A stretch of 64,000 nucleotides of DNA from Apteryx mantelli. Its lineage: Eukaryota > Chordata > Aves > Apterygiformes > Apterygidae. The position numbers and the translations under genes were made by a program. The notes beneath the pieces were generated by a model. The model was not told the DNA's origin. It did not search any database and saw only the letters and a program-made list of their open reading frames with translations. The DNA is taken from positions 66,214,501-66,278,500 of the forward strand of contig NC_089980.1 in the NCBI RefSeq assembly GCF_036417845.1. The letters are read 5' to 3'. Positions 48,301-60,600 of the stretch are shown here, piece after piece (positions within the stretch are counted from its first letter, which is position 1; each line of letters begins with the position of its first letter).

Positions 48301-51300
48301 GGGATAATTAAAGAAAATGCTAGCTTTCTCTTCCAAAATGTGATGATTAGACAACACATATATTCTTTATATCTAAACAATACCTGGCAGAGTAATACAG
48401 TATTTCAGAGTTCATGAATATTCATGTTGCCAACCATCTATTGATTAGTTTTAATCCCTGGTCATATTCAAAATCCGTAAAACAATCAAAATTGAGAGTA
48501 AAATATGAGTGCATCTGTTTTTCTTTTCCTTTTGATATACTTTTTCCAAAGTAAGAGAAGAACAGGATGAAAAAAAAGTCGGGACAGGAAGATAATGGAA
48601 TAAATAGGATGGAAAGAAATGGAGAGAGTGGAAAGGGAGCAGAAAGAAAAGGCAAAGGGCCACTCAAGCTTGCCCATCTGAATTGCTTTCCTATGGACTA
48701 GTGTTTTCATTTTTGTTGGAATATGTGCTCAAATGAGAAATATGTCTTCCTTTACATTTGGTGTCTTCTGGATGCTCTGTAAACAGTTAACACAAAATGC
48801 AAATCTTATCTGCAGAAAATGTATTGTCAGCATGATGCTGTCATTAAACACACTTTCTCTATTCCAGCTTGTCTATAAGAACCGTCATCTAAACACCCGT
48901 GATAAATACAAATTTTCTTGGATGCTGGAGTGGACCACTGATTGACAGCTGAGTTTGAACAGTTTGCCCATGAATGAATTGAAGTGATAACCTTTTCTTT
49001 ATAGCTGGGAAATTCAGGTTTCAGATTGTGAGAGTGAAAGCCAAGGCATTCAGCAGAAATTAGAGAGAGTAGGAAGGTAAATATTAGTAGTGGGAGCAGA
49101 GGAATTGCAGGTATATAACTCAGCTTTTGTGTTTTGTCATTTTGTAGTATTTCTCGTTCCTCCCAAGCAAAATTGTGTAATGTTATAGTACTGGTGTTAT
49201 GAAAACAGCAGGAGGAATCATTATTCAGATTCCTAAATAAAAAATGTAATCATGAAAATGTTTCATATCATATTGATTATGTACACATCCTACAGTGCTG
49301 CAAGTTAAAAAAGGTGAATACAGTTACAGTTAAGATGATTTTAGTCCAGGTATGGAAAACAGTTTTGCTTACCCACTTTAAGAACAGAAAAACAGCCAAG
49401 CTCAATCTTGGCAATGTGTGTATAATTTTGCTTACTCTGTTCTGCTATGTTAAATATCAGTGTATAAAAACTATGAGCTCTGCTATTTGTTAAAGTGGAA
49501 TATTACTAACAAAAAACTCCTTTCTGTATGCCTGACTATATTATAATTGTATCTAACAGAGAACAAGTATCTTACTAAAACAGGGAAGGAGATAGACATG
49601 GAAAAAAGGCTTGAGATCATTTTTTAAAGAGCCTTCCCTGCTAGCAGCAGTGGTAAGGATGAGGCTAAGAAAGACACACCATGTGATTACTTTAACATAA
49701 CACTGCTATGTGCTGTGATTGCTTCTCTGCCCAGATACTGCATAATTGACTGCACAGCATTAGCCAGACACCACGTGGTATGAGAACAGATAATATGATG
49801 GAAAAGGCACTGAGGCTTTGGTACTGAGATAAATCTTAAGAAAACCCTCCTTGTAGAAACAGATGATGGGTAGGAATGAGAGGAGGGAAACATTTTTGTA
49901 AAATGAAATTATTAACTGTATGTATGACCTGTTCTAAGGTGAAATTCACTGTGAGAGGAGAGGTCACATAATGGTTGTTCTCATCACTGCTCAGGCATAG
50001 GCACTGTTAGAGTGAACTGATTGATTCATCGAAATCAAGCATAGAGGTGAGCAAGGAAAAAACAGGAGTAGCATAAAACTCAGCAAATGAATCCTAATAT
50101 TGCTGATAGAATAGTGTCACTCTTTCACTGTGATTCTAGGTTGGACCTTGGAAAAGTGCAGTATTTCTTTCCAACATGGAATGCACCAAATATTCCTTCA
50201 GCAACCTTCTGGTCAGTGCAATTGTACTGGCAATGGCTTCATTCAGCAAGAAGAATGAAAAATTGCAGACCGGGAGCTGAAGGACAATAGTGATTTTATT
50301 TTTTTAAAAAAAATTATGCTTAAAATAAGCAAAGGGATTCCTAGAAATACTTTTCTGGGGAAGGAGACATGAGAGCAGTAGGTTTGTAACTGGAATTTTG
50401 GCCAGTTCTGTGGAGACATATTACCTCTATTAAACAGTAAAAACCTAATTTGACATCCTGAGCTCAGCTCAAGCTGGGTGTACGGAAAGTCATTGTACTC
50501 CTAAACAGCACCATTAATATGGGGATGGTTGAGAGAATAAAAACGTCCCAGTACCATGCATTTTTTACAGTCAGCATATTTTAATCTTTGCAGACAACAC
50601 TCTGCCCGTATTTGTACTGGAGCACAACAAGCTGTGCTTCAAACTTTTAGCTAAGCAAAGATTTGTATCATGTGTGTCCACTATCCAGTGAACAAAAATT
50701 TCTTTCTGTATATTCAAATCACAGAAAAGTTTTTCATTTACTGGGTGGAAGTGCAAAACTGACAGCCTAAATCGTTTGTGTCTGGCTTTTTTTGAAATAT
50801 ATGAAGCTTCCATATTATGCATAAAACTACAGAGGATTGCTTCCCAGAAGGAAAATATTTAGCTGAAAAATTGGCTCATTGCTATTTCAGCCGTGTGTTC
50901 TTGTGCAGTATGGTATGTTGATAGAAATCAGTTGGGTAATAAGCTCATGAACAGTGAGTCAATGGAAGCTGGGGCAGCCTTGGCATTGATCAATAATGTC
51001 AAGATTTTCTAACAGTTTACAAAATAGTACCATGCTTTGCAGATGTTGCTGAATTAGCAAGTAAACTGGACATGACCACCAACACTCCTCTTTCTGTTAG
51101 TAACTGCTTCTGATTTTTCATTCAAAGGGCAAAAAGATTAGTTCTCTGTGAGCAGTTTTGTATGGGATATTTCATTTACACATTTTCTGAATTTAATATG
51201 CTGCTTTAAATGAGCGATTTTGAACTTCACGGCACTTCTTTTTTCTTTTTGGCAGTTTCCAAAATCTTCAGACAATACAGGCTTCATGAACGTTTGTAGG

Positions 51301-54300
51301 GGCAGTAAAACCTTTGCTGATTCTACAGAAATGCAGAAATACAGTAACGATAACGTTTGACTTGCCAGCAACAGCAGAAGTAATGAGCTCACTGGAGAGC
51401 TTGATCTGAGATGGAATATGCCAGCGTCCTCCACTGCTGCTTTTTTAAGGCTGCCTTTTAACCTCCATTACAAAATACAAAACTCATTTTAAACTCAAAT
51501 CTACTCCAATTCTTCTTCCAGACACTTCTGTTATCCTCTTTTCCTGTGAAAGATAAACAATAGAAATGACGGTAGCAACCATTATTTATAGTTTTAACCC
51601 ATTGTATTACAGCTGGTAGCTCTCCAAGTGATTTTGTTGGGTTCATCAGCTAGGATTTAATAAATCAACTAGTATGTTAAAAATGCAACCTGAAATAGCT
51701 GGAGGTTGCTGCTATCATATTTTTCGACTACCTTAAGTGAATGTAGCCAGGATTAGATGGGAAGAAAATCAGATTCATGTAAAAAATTGTTTTAGTTCTG
51801 AACCTTGATGGTTGCAAAAAGCCAAAGACTGTTCTTGGTCTTCAAGTAATTAATTATTAATAATAAGTGATAGCTTGTGGCCTTGCTGCATACTTCTATT
51901 TGCTTAGCCACTATTTTGTCAATAAAGAAGTGCCTAATGTATTTTTTGTTACAGGCATAAAAAATGAATTTGTGATAGCTGGAAGCACATTTTTTTCTTA
52001 GTCTGAAGGCGCAGAAACAAATGTCACTAGATCCTCTCTCTCTGTTGCTGGGCAAAGCACATAGCTTGCCCTCCCAAGGAAAAACTTCTATCAACTTCGG
52101 TAGGCTTTAGGTCATAATCATAATCTACATCTCTTATTTAGGAATTGAAAATACTGACAGATATCTACAAAGGGGGGCTATGAGAGATAAATTAATTCAT
52201 GTTAGCAACACACTTTGAGGTCATTGCATTGAATAAGTAAATGATACATTTAAACATATTCTTGCTGACTTTTTTTTTACTCTGTTGGTACAATCCAATT
52301 CCTTGTATTTCTGGACAGTTTCATACTAACTGCTGTCACTATTGCAATGAAAGTCACAAAGACAAATGGATTTTAGGTGTGTTGTGACTTGCCTGTTAAT
52401 GGGAGCTCTTATGTGAGTTTTATCCCAGGCATTTTACTTCTGTCCTTGTTAAAAAAGTCTTTGTGGACTTCAGAGCGGGAGGGGTTAACTTACATGGAGG
52501 GTTAATTAATTTACATGGGTTTATACTAGGCTGCAACTCACATATTTGGCAGTGGAATTTGAGGCAAAATAACTTAAATTCAGATAATTGTCCAATTCCT
52601 AATGTTCTTCCCATATGTTGTCTCACAGGTGACAAACCGGGCATGGAAAATACCACAGACTGTGTCAGCATAAAAAAGCAGCTGTTGTGACCCAGTCACC
52701 AGTAATTTATGTACTGTCCCAGTATATAAGATACAAGCTGTAGAGATGTGACTAGGACATTTTGAGGGACTATCTGGATCTTGGTTGGGCTCAGATACAG
52801 ATTACCTGGATAACTGTGTAATGAAGATGCAATGGTCACATTAACAAAAAAGGTCCTAAATATGATACAGATTTTGTTTCAGGGAGTGTAAGTTTTCACA
52901 TTTTCCCAACACTTTGGATTGTGTTATAATTATGAAACATCAAGATGCTCGAATACATGTCTCAACTGTCTGCATATTGTGAACTTCCAGAACTGGGCTG
53001 GTGATATACTTGAAAAAGACTTTTTAACTAGAATTTCTACTTTCTTGCTTGAAATGTGGCCTGGAAATATTGAAATAATAACCGTGCTACTAGTGTTTCT
53101 GCACTTCTTCTCCTGGCTCATCTGGAAATCAGCAGCAAGAAAACACTTACTGCAGAACCTCAGAAGAAACTCCCCTGAAGCTCAGTTCTGAAAAGAGGTG
53201 AGGATCTCAACATTTTGAACAAAACAAGTTGTCCCTTATTGTGTTTCTTTTAGAGACAGCAAAATAAAATACTTGGACTTGAACAATCCTGACCTTATAT
53301 ATTTTGATCACGGTATTACATTCTTACTTCACCAAATTGTTCTTGGTATAAGTGATTATGAATGAAGGCGTTTTATACACAGCAATATCCTTTTTACTCT
53401 CAGGCAGTTTTCTTGTGGCTAATATTGCACAGAAGTTATTTCTGTGTGAAATTTGGAAACTGTGATTAGAAGTATCTCAATTCACAGTGAGTGTATTCTG
53501 AATGTCATGAAGCCCCATTTTAAATGGCTTTTGTCACATGGTCAGGAAAGAGTGTAGTACATACATTCTTGACGCTTTTGGAGGTAAAAGACTGCCCATG
53601 TTTTTGTATCTGCAAAAGCCACAGAAAAGCTGAAGGACTAATCCTGCGAACATAGCACCAACATAATAAGTTAGCAGGCTGAGTGAGATGTGCCCGGCTG
53701 ATAGCTCGTATTGCTGGCTGGAAGTCACGTTTACATCCAGAAGTGTTACTGAGGTGTCGCTATGGGATGATTATAGACCTGCTTGATTATTGAACATTAT
53801 TATTGTTATTGCTTGTTTATAAAACATACGTACAGTCCAATAATTTATTTTGATATAACTACTGAATTTATCTGTTTTTCTAATCTGATTAGCTCTTATA
53901 GGAAATATCTTGCTGGATCTGTAGGTGGCCAGACTTCAACCCATTGCTGTCTGCTGGTATACAACCTGCCTGTATTCAAGTTCGTAATACCTGAATACAT
54001 ACATACATTTTTTGAATCCCCATTCACTCAATAAAAATCCAATGTCTTCTTTGAGGGCCAAGACATTTGGATATGCTTGGGAAATGTATTCCTTAATTAA
54101 ATCAACCTCACAAATCTTACTGTTAGGTCCAGCTTGGAGTCAGAAGAAGTTTCTTTGATCCTGTGTAAAATTCCTACCAGATGTCAAGGAAAGTTTTGGG
54201 TAGTGTGTGGGATTGACCGTTCACTTGAGATGTAGATGAAAGTGGTATTACTTTGTATAGGGTTTTTGGGTACCTTTGAGTAGCTCTCAGTAAAACTGGT

Positions 54301-55871
54301 CTGCTTTGTTTAATGTTATTAAAAATATACATCCTCTCATTCATTAGCTTTTTCATTTCTGACAGTGACTTTTTGATCCAGAGGAGGAGAGAATGTTTTT
54401 CCCCTCTCTGTTTCCAGGAAACAGGGTAGGAGAATCATGTGACTTAAAGCTGATATGACAGATACAAGTTAGTATTTTAACTGTATTATAATTACATTGT
54501 ATTTATACAACTGTTACTCAGCCCATATTTTCAAGAAGAAAATAGGTAAAATATATTAAGACAGTCCTCTCAGCTTCAGCAGCAAATGATTCTTCTTCGT
54601 GGAAATACAGTTTCTGTGGGCAGGTATTCTGCTAAAATAAAAAATTCATATTATTTTTGTATTTTTTCAAGCACTGTGCCATCAGCCATTTCATGGTTTA
54701 CTTACAGCATGCATATGCCCTGACTGCACTATGGAAACAGCGAAGAAGGAAGGACTTGACAGTAGTTTTTTCAACTGTGATATTAACAAGATGTTTCAGC
54801 TTTGCTTACTCACTTTTCATGAGCTGTTGCTGAAATTCCAAGTCTGAGAATCATTTCACTGGTATTAGTTACTATTTGATATATCCTGGAAAGGAATATC
54901 ATCCCAAGGTAAAGGCTTTTTAAAATCTCATATTCTATTCCATGATGTTTGAGCCTTTTCATTGTGAGGTTGTAGATATTTGCCCTTTGTCTCTCCAGCA
55001 GTCTGATATAGAAAGGAATGGCAGACATATTATACATTTAAGTATTGCATAAGCATCTGTAGCCTGTTCAGTAAAATTAACACAACTGTTTGTAGGCTGG
55101 CATCACATTTGGTTAAGCTACCACTTAGTTAAACACCTGTCCTTAATGGAGTTTGGGATCCTGCCATATTTTGCATCATTTATTACTTGATTACAAGGAA
55201 TGTATCCTCCTATGCCACTAGGCTAATTTCAATTACTTATTAATTTGCGTATTGTTTTAAACAGCTTATCAGTAGCCTGCATGATGTACCCAGTATAATG
55301 TTTTCCTGTAATAAAGCCACCAAATACTTGCAACAGGTCACCAAACTGTCACCCTCCCAGTGCCCGGCAAGCTCACAGCCTTTTAACATTTGTACAGACA
55401 CGTTAATCCAGGTTGTCATTGCACACCCAAAGGCAGCAGGAGCACTCCTGCATAACCCTTCAGCTTTGGAATTCAAGAAATGGCATATATCTTTTTGTTT
55501 ATTTATCTATTTTTTTTCCTATTACAGGCTTTTGCCTATATTAGCAAGCATAAAGGAAACATCTGCTTAAACAACTTCTGTATTCAACAGTGTATCAATG
55601 TGATTTTTTCTCTAAGTGAACTCCTGGGTGCCTTTCACATCTTGCAGCAAATCCTCAGTACAGTTGTTGCATTTACTCTCCCAGCATATCCTGGTTCCAG
55701 ATCAGGACGTTGTGTAAGCAGAGCCTGGCCAGCTAGAAGAGGTTGGGCCTCCACTTCAGGCTGCAGCTTTGATTTATACTAGAAATAAATTTGCATTCTT
55801 CCCTCTTCCCCCACCCCAGCCCACAGGCTGCACAAACCTTAGGCTCTGTTCCCCCTCCCCAACTGCACACC

Positions 55872-56085
55872 CTATCTCTCTCAAACAAGACACAACCCTT
55901 CCGCATTTTCTGTCCTTCTCTCCTGCAGGCAAAAGCACACCACCTCTCTGGTCACCACTACTGCCCACCCCACCTCTCCCAAACAGGACACAGCCTTCGC
56001 GCCCCTGTTCCTCTGCCTCCTCCTGCCCATCTGCCAAACAGGACCACCCGCCTCTCCCAAACAAGACACCAAACTTGTGTGCCTC
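55872..56085. repeat. Degenerate C-rich minisatellite
   Basis: Four imperfect copies of a CTCTCCCAAACAAGACAC-like unit occur at about 55874, 55972, 56029 and 56051, separated by variable C/T-rich sequence. Three of them continue into accccttc/agccttcgc-like sequence. Spacing (about 100, 57 and 22 bp) suggests a decayed tandem array. On the - strand the copies read as repeated VLFGRGG-like peptides, a by-product of the repeat rather than evidence for a protein. Confidence 0.75.
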
Positions 56086-57674
56086 TACTTTCAAGCCCAT
56101 GCCTTTCTCCTAGGTAAATGTTATCTGAGTTTAATTCTAAAATTTAAAATCCCTCTTCGATTTCTTTTGTTTATGCAAAGCAAGGAGAGAGACTTTCTGA
56201 ACTTAATACCTTTATTATATACAGGACAGTGGTAGGTGAGGGATTACATTAACATACTCACCAAGGCCATGAAAAGGCAGGTTTTGCTCATTTCCCCACC
56301 AAGACTCTAGAGGCATTACACTACTTCTTGTTTAGCTAATACAAGTTCCCATGTCTTTCTGAACTTTACTTACATTAAAATAACAGGATAAGAATTTGGT
56401 CATTTGATTTGATAATTTGCAATACCTTCTTTTGAAACAAATCTCTTGGTTCATTTGGGGAATAACAACGTGGCACTTTCATCCCGGTCTGCTCTGGCAA
56501 GAAGGGATGTCACAATCTGTTTAACAGATGTTACAGCTCAAGACCAGGGTTTTCTGCAAGTGTTCCCCCTTCTCCTCTGTCGGTTGTGGTTCAGGCTGCC
56601 ATGGTCCAGTGAGGTCCATGGGAAGACTTCAGTTAAGCCCAGCCATCCTCAGTCCAGTCCAGCTGAAGAAAAGGGGCTGAAGCAGCCAGCCAGGTCTTGA
56701 GTTTCCAAGTCCCTTTCAAACTGCCTCCCGCAAAATTCACTTTTCCACACCAACCCATTTACACCACACAGGCAACCCCAGTTCTGCCCCAAAGCTGCAC
56801 CTGACAGTCCCCTGCGAAAGTCCCTCATGTTCACACATTCACACTGAGCTAATTCTCTGCTTTCCACACTGCCCCTCAAAGGTGACTGCACAGACAAAAT
56901 CACTCCTACAAAACCATGCCACCAGCAGCAAATTCCTACCACAGCCCCATCACCAAACTCCTACATGGAAAATTCCACTTTGTCCCCAAGGTGGCCTCTA
57001 ACACTGCCGACACACAGAGTTCCCCTGTCCCCACAGCAGCCAAACCACTCCTGGAGCTGGGGCAAAGTCGCAGTTGCCTGCACAGTGCAGTTGTATTGGC
57101 ATAAATCAAAGCAGATCTGGGTTTGAAAGCTGCTGAGTCTGGCCCCAGCGGTGTGACATGACATTTTATGGGGTGATCAGGTTCTTGCTGGAAGAGGAGC
57201 AAGTGCAGAAGCTGAGACTTGGAAAGAAGCTGTTCATCTGTACCTTGAGGATGAAGGAAATCAACGGATTCTGTATTGGTAGGTAAAATCTTGTGGTCCA
57301 CTCGCTTCCTCCTCGGTTCAGGTACTGCAAAAAATATGCAGATTTGGGACAGGCTTAAGCACCTCATAGTTGCTACGCCAGAGCATGGTTACCTCAAGCC
57401 TACAGGCAGCCTGGATGTCTAGTTCAGATTTCTGCCAGCCTCTTCCTCCTTGCTGGGATGTGCTGTTCTCCACAGCCCAAGCTTCTGGCGCAAGGAGAGT
57501 GCTCCACTGTGCTTTATGTGGCTTTTCATTTTACTTTCTTCACAGTAATATCTGAGCATAGCCTGTAAGCAATGATGGAGCTGATATTTGCCACTAACTG
57601 CTCATACTCATCAGTGTTTTGAGGGAAATAATGTGTTTGGAGTAATGCTTTGTTTTAATAGGGTTTTGTTTATA

Positions 57675-57692
57675 TTTTATATATATATATAT
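57675..57692. repeat. (TA) microsatellite
   Basis: A run of about nine TA units inside a T-rich segment, followed by a T13 run ending in cag at about 57720. Low-complexity sequence only. Confidence 0.85.
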
Positions 57693-60600
57693 ATTCACAA
57701 TGCACTTTTTTTTTTTTCAGAAAAAGCAAGGCTCAAGAATAGTGTCTTTTCTGAAGGGTGGAGGACAGTAATATGGAGGTGGACAGATGTGGATGGAGGT
57801 GGTTCTTGGTGGCTGTAAGAGTTCATTCTTTAGCCTCAGGCTCTGTCCTGAAAGGATGAAGCCACAGATGGGCTTATCCTTACAGCGGGAAGTGCCACTT
57901 TATCTCAGGAACAGGGCTCTGTACCACAGCCTCCATGCCTTGTGCAAACACATGAGAAACAATGTGATTCCTCCCTGCTGCTTTTAAAGAACAACAAAAA
58001 AAAGTGAAATTAATGTTAAAAAGTCTAGGTCCTTGATATCCATCATCAGCTGGTATGCTGCCAATGGTCAGAAAGTCGTAAGATATCTCCCTTGCTTGTC
58101 TGACTTTTGACTTCAATATGGGTTAATTGAGTTGCTAAAAAAATAAAGCAGGTTTGCATTTGAGGGATAAGCTTTATGGTAGGGAGAACAGATTACTGTA
58201 ATATTGTAAAAGAAGTGTTTTCTATCTGCCCTCAGAAGTTGTGATTAACCTGTATGAGGCCAGAACTATGTATTATAAATGAGCGAAAAGCATCCAAGCT
58301 ATTTGTAGACTAGGCAACTTACCTATTTTGAAGCAGTCATATGGCACCTGGTGCAGCATTTTTAAGGGTAGACTTTAAAGCCTTTCATTTTAAACAATAG
58401 TTGCATGATCTGTAATTGTAATATACTGCTGTAAACCACCATTACCCTACTCTGTATTACCTCTGTGACTGCTCTTTCCTCAGTGGGCTCTGAAAGAATA
58501 ACTCAGACAAGTTTCATTTATTGTTGCTTCATGCTTCCTCACCACAATAATATGCTTTGTTAACAGGTTAACAAGTACTCCTGCTCCCTTTCTTCTTATA
58601 TGAAAAGATTGGACAGGTCCTAGAAAACACTCTCCAAATCATCTAGTATCCTCCAGATCTTGCAATATTAATAATGTTCCCTGCTCATTTCCGATCTTTT
58701 TCTCTGCCAGTCTCTAGCTTTAGAGTCACATTCAGAGACCTTCATATAACTCCTGACTGGATGCTGCTTTCAATCCACTCCCTCTGGAAATTATATTATA
58801 TGCATATGATTCTGTGATATGAATATATACGTATAATGCTCTAACTGCACTAGAGATGAAGCTGAAGATCTGACCCAGAATGTGTGCGCTGAAATGTTGA
58901 GAATGCTTATCATTATCTACAAGCAGAAATGTAAAATTACATGATTCCTAATTTACATTATACTGAAAGAACATCTAAGGTGGGTGTAGGAGTAATGAGA
59001 AATGATCAATAGATTTTTTTCCTTTATGGTTAGGAAATGCATTTTAGAAATATGCTTTTAGGTAAGTCATTTAATATATCATGTTTTGGACACATGAATG
59101 AAAATCAAGAGGTGTCATCTGTACATCTCTGAAGTTTTGGAGAGAAATGATATGCAGAAAGCTCTGCTAGTTTGCTGAAGTTTTCCATTGCTTAGATACT
59201 CAGTCTCGATAGGAGTTAAGATACAATCTAGTGTGTAAGAAGCATGGACCATGTCTTTTTAATCTGATGATCTGGTCTTCTATAAAATCCTTTTCCTAAA
59301 GCTAGCTCTCTGAAATCCCAAGCTGTACTCACAAACTCCTTGTGAATGTATTGCCAGAATATACCTTCCTCCATTTCTGATGTGTTACAGGAATGTGAGG
59401 TTGCAGCTAGAACCAGCCAACTAACTCTTCAAAGGAGACATAGGTAATTTTTTTTTTAACTAATAAATGTGCAGTTTTCTCTGGTTCTACCTGTCCATTG
59501 CTAATACCAAGCTCTGTGGTAGTGAATAAAGAAGAACTAAAGTCAATGAGGTAGAGGAGAGTCTATTCAGAATAGAGAGCAGTTGGGCGGTGAAGCCATT
59601 TGACATAAGATAAGGATGAAACTCATTAGACCTCCAAAATAGGGACTTTGTTTAGTATTCCAGTCTGGGCATGTTGGGGACTGAAGTTGACTTCAGTGTC
59701 ACTTTTCAAGTGGGCATCTGTGATTGTGTGGGATTTGGAGGCACTGCCACCAGGCATGTGTCGATGTAGAGCAAGAGGCCCTGAGTGTGCAGAGCGGGGT
59801 ATTAGGCTGCACGCACCAAAGGGGCAGGCATGACGCTGGTCCCTGTGGGAGCAGGTGGCAAGGGACCCTAGCAGTTTGGGGGTGGATGTGGGGAGAGGCA
59901 TGGGCTGTGCAGCCGTCTCTGCGCCTGCAGTGCAAGGGGCTGCCTGGGGACATGCTGTGGCCGTTGGGGAGAGAGCAGAGAGTGCACAGTGTCCTTCCTG
60001 TAAGAAGATGGAGTGTATGGACTTAAAGCCTTTGAATAGCCCAGAATAGAAGCAGAAAAACTGGTGTTTCAGGGGCTGGCAGGGTTGCCATGGGGCAAGA
60101 GAGAGCAGAGCCTGTTGGAGATGGTTAGCAAATCTTCCAGGATACTTCTGCGCTTTCAACAAATCTAATTGTCCCCAGCGCAGCCTCACTGCATGCAGCT
60201 GTACATTTGCATGCTGGCCTGCAGCAAGGTGTGCCCTGTTTGTAAGTATTGCTTGAGTCGTCTACTCTTATGAATTCCATGTGGATTTTTGGAGAGGCCA
60301 TGGACTTCCTGGAGACACGGGGTGAGGAAATAGCCCAATTATGCTTAACCACAGACTTTTCATAACTGCAAAACACTCAGGTGCAGGTGCTGAGCAAGGG
60401 GGACTAGGGGCGCTGGGGCAGGGGGTCTGCAAAACCTGTGAAGGAAATTGCAATCAGAAGAGTCGGCCTCTTCCATTGGTGGGTCCCAAAGGAAAAGTTA
60501 AGTCAAAGTTAAATTAAGATGCCTGCTGCACATGAATATTTGCATCTGCTTGGTAAATGATGCCCTGGATATGGCGGATGAGGTGAGAGATCCCCACCCT

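Noticed and set aside
50137..50290. Exon-like + strand segment after gtgattctag
   Set aside because: Two frames are open and coding-like at once, which argues for chance. There is no clear donor and no homology recognised.
55295..55325. Exon-like - strand segment after tttattacag (GKHYTGYIMQATDKLFKTIR)
   Set aside because: It looks coding-like, but its only donor (ATAA|GTAATT) leaves a phase that does not join the exon-like segment at 55002, and that segment is too close downstream for an intervening exon.
57880..58116. Open - strand segment with DFLTIGSIPADDGYQGPRLF
   Set aside because: The peptide looks protein-like, but there is no convincing acceptor or donor and no recognised family.
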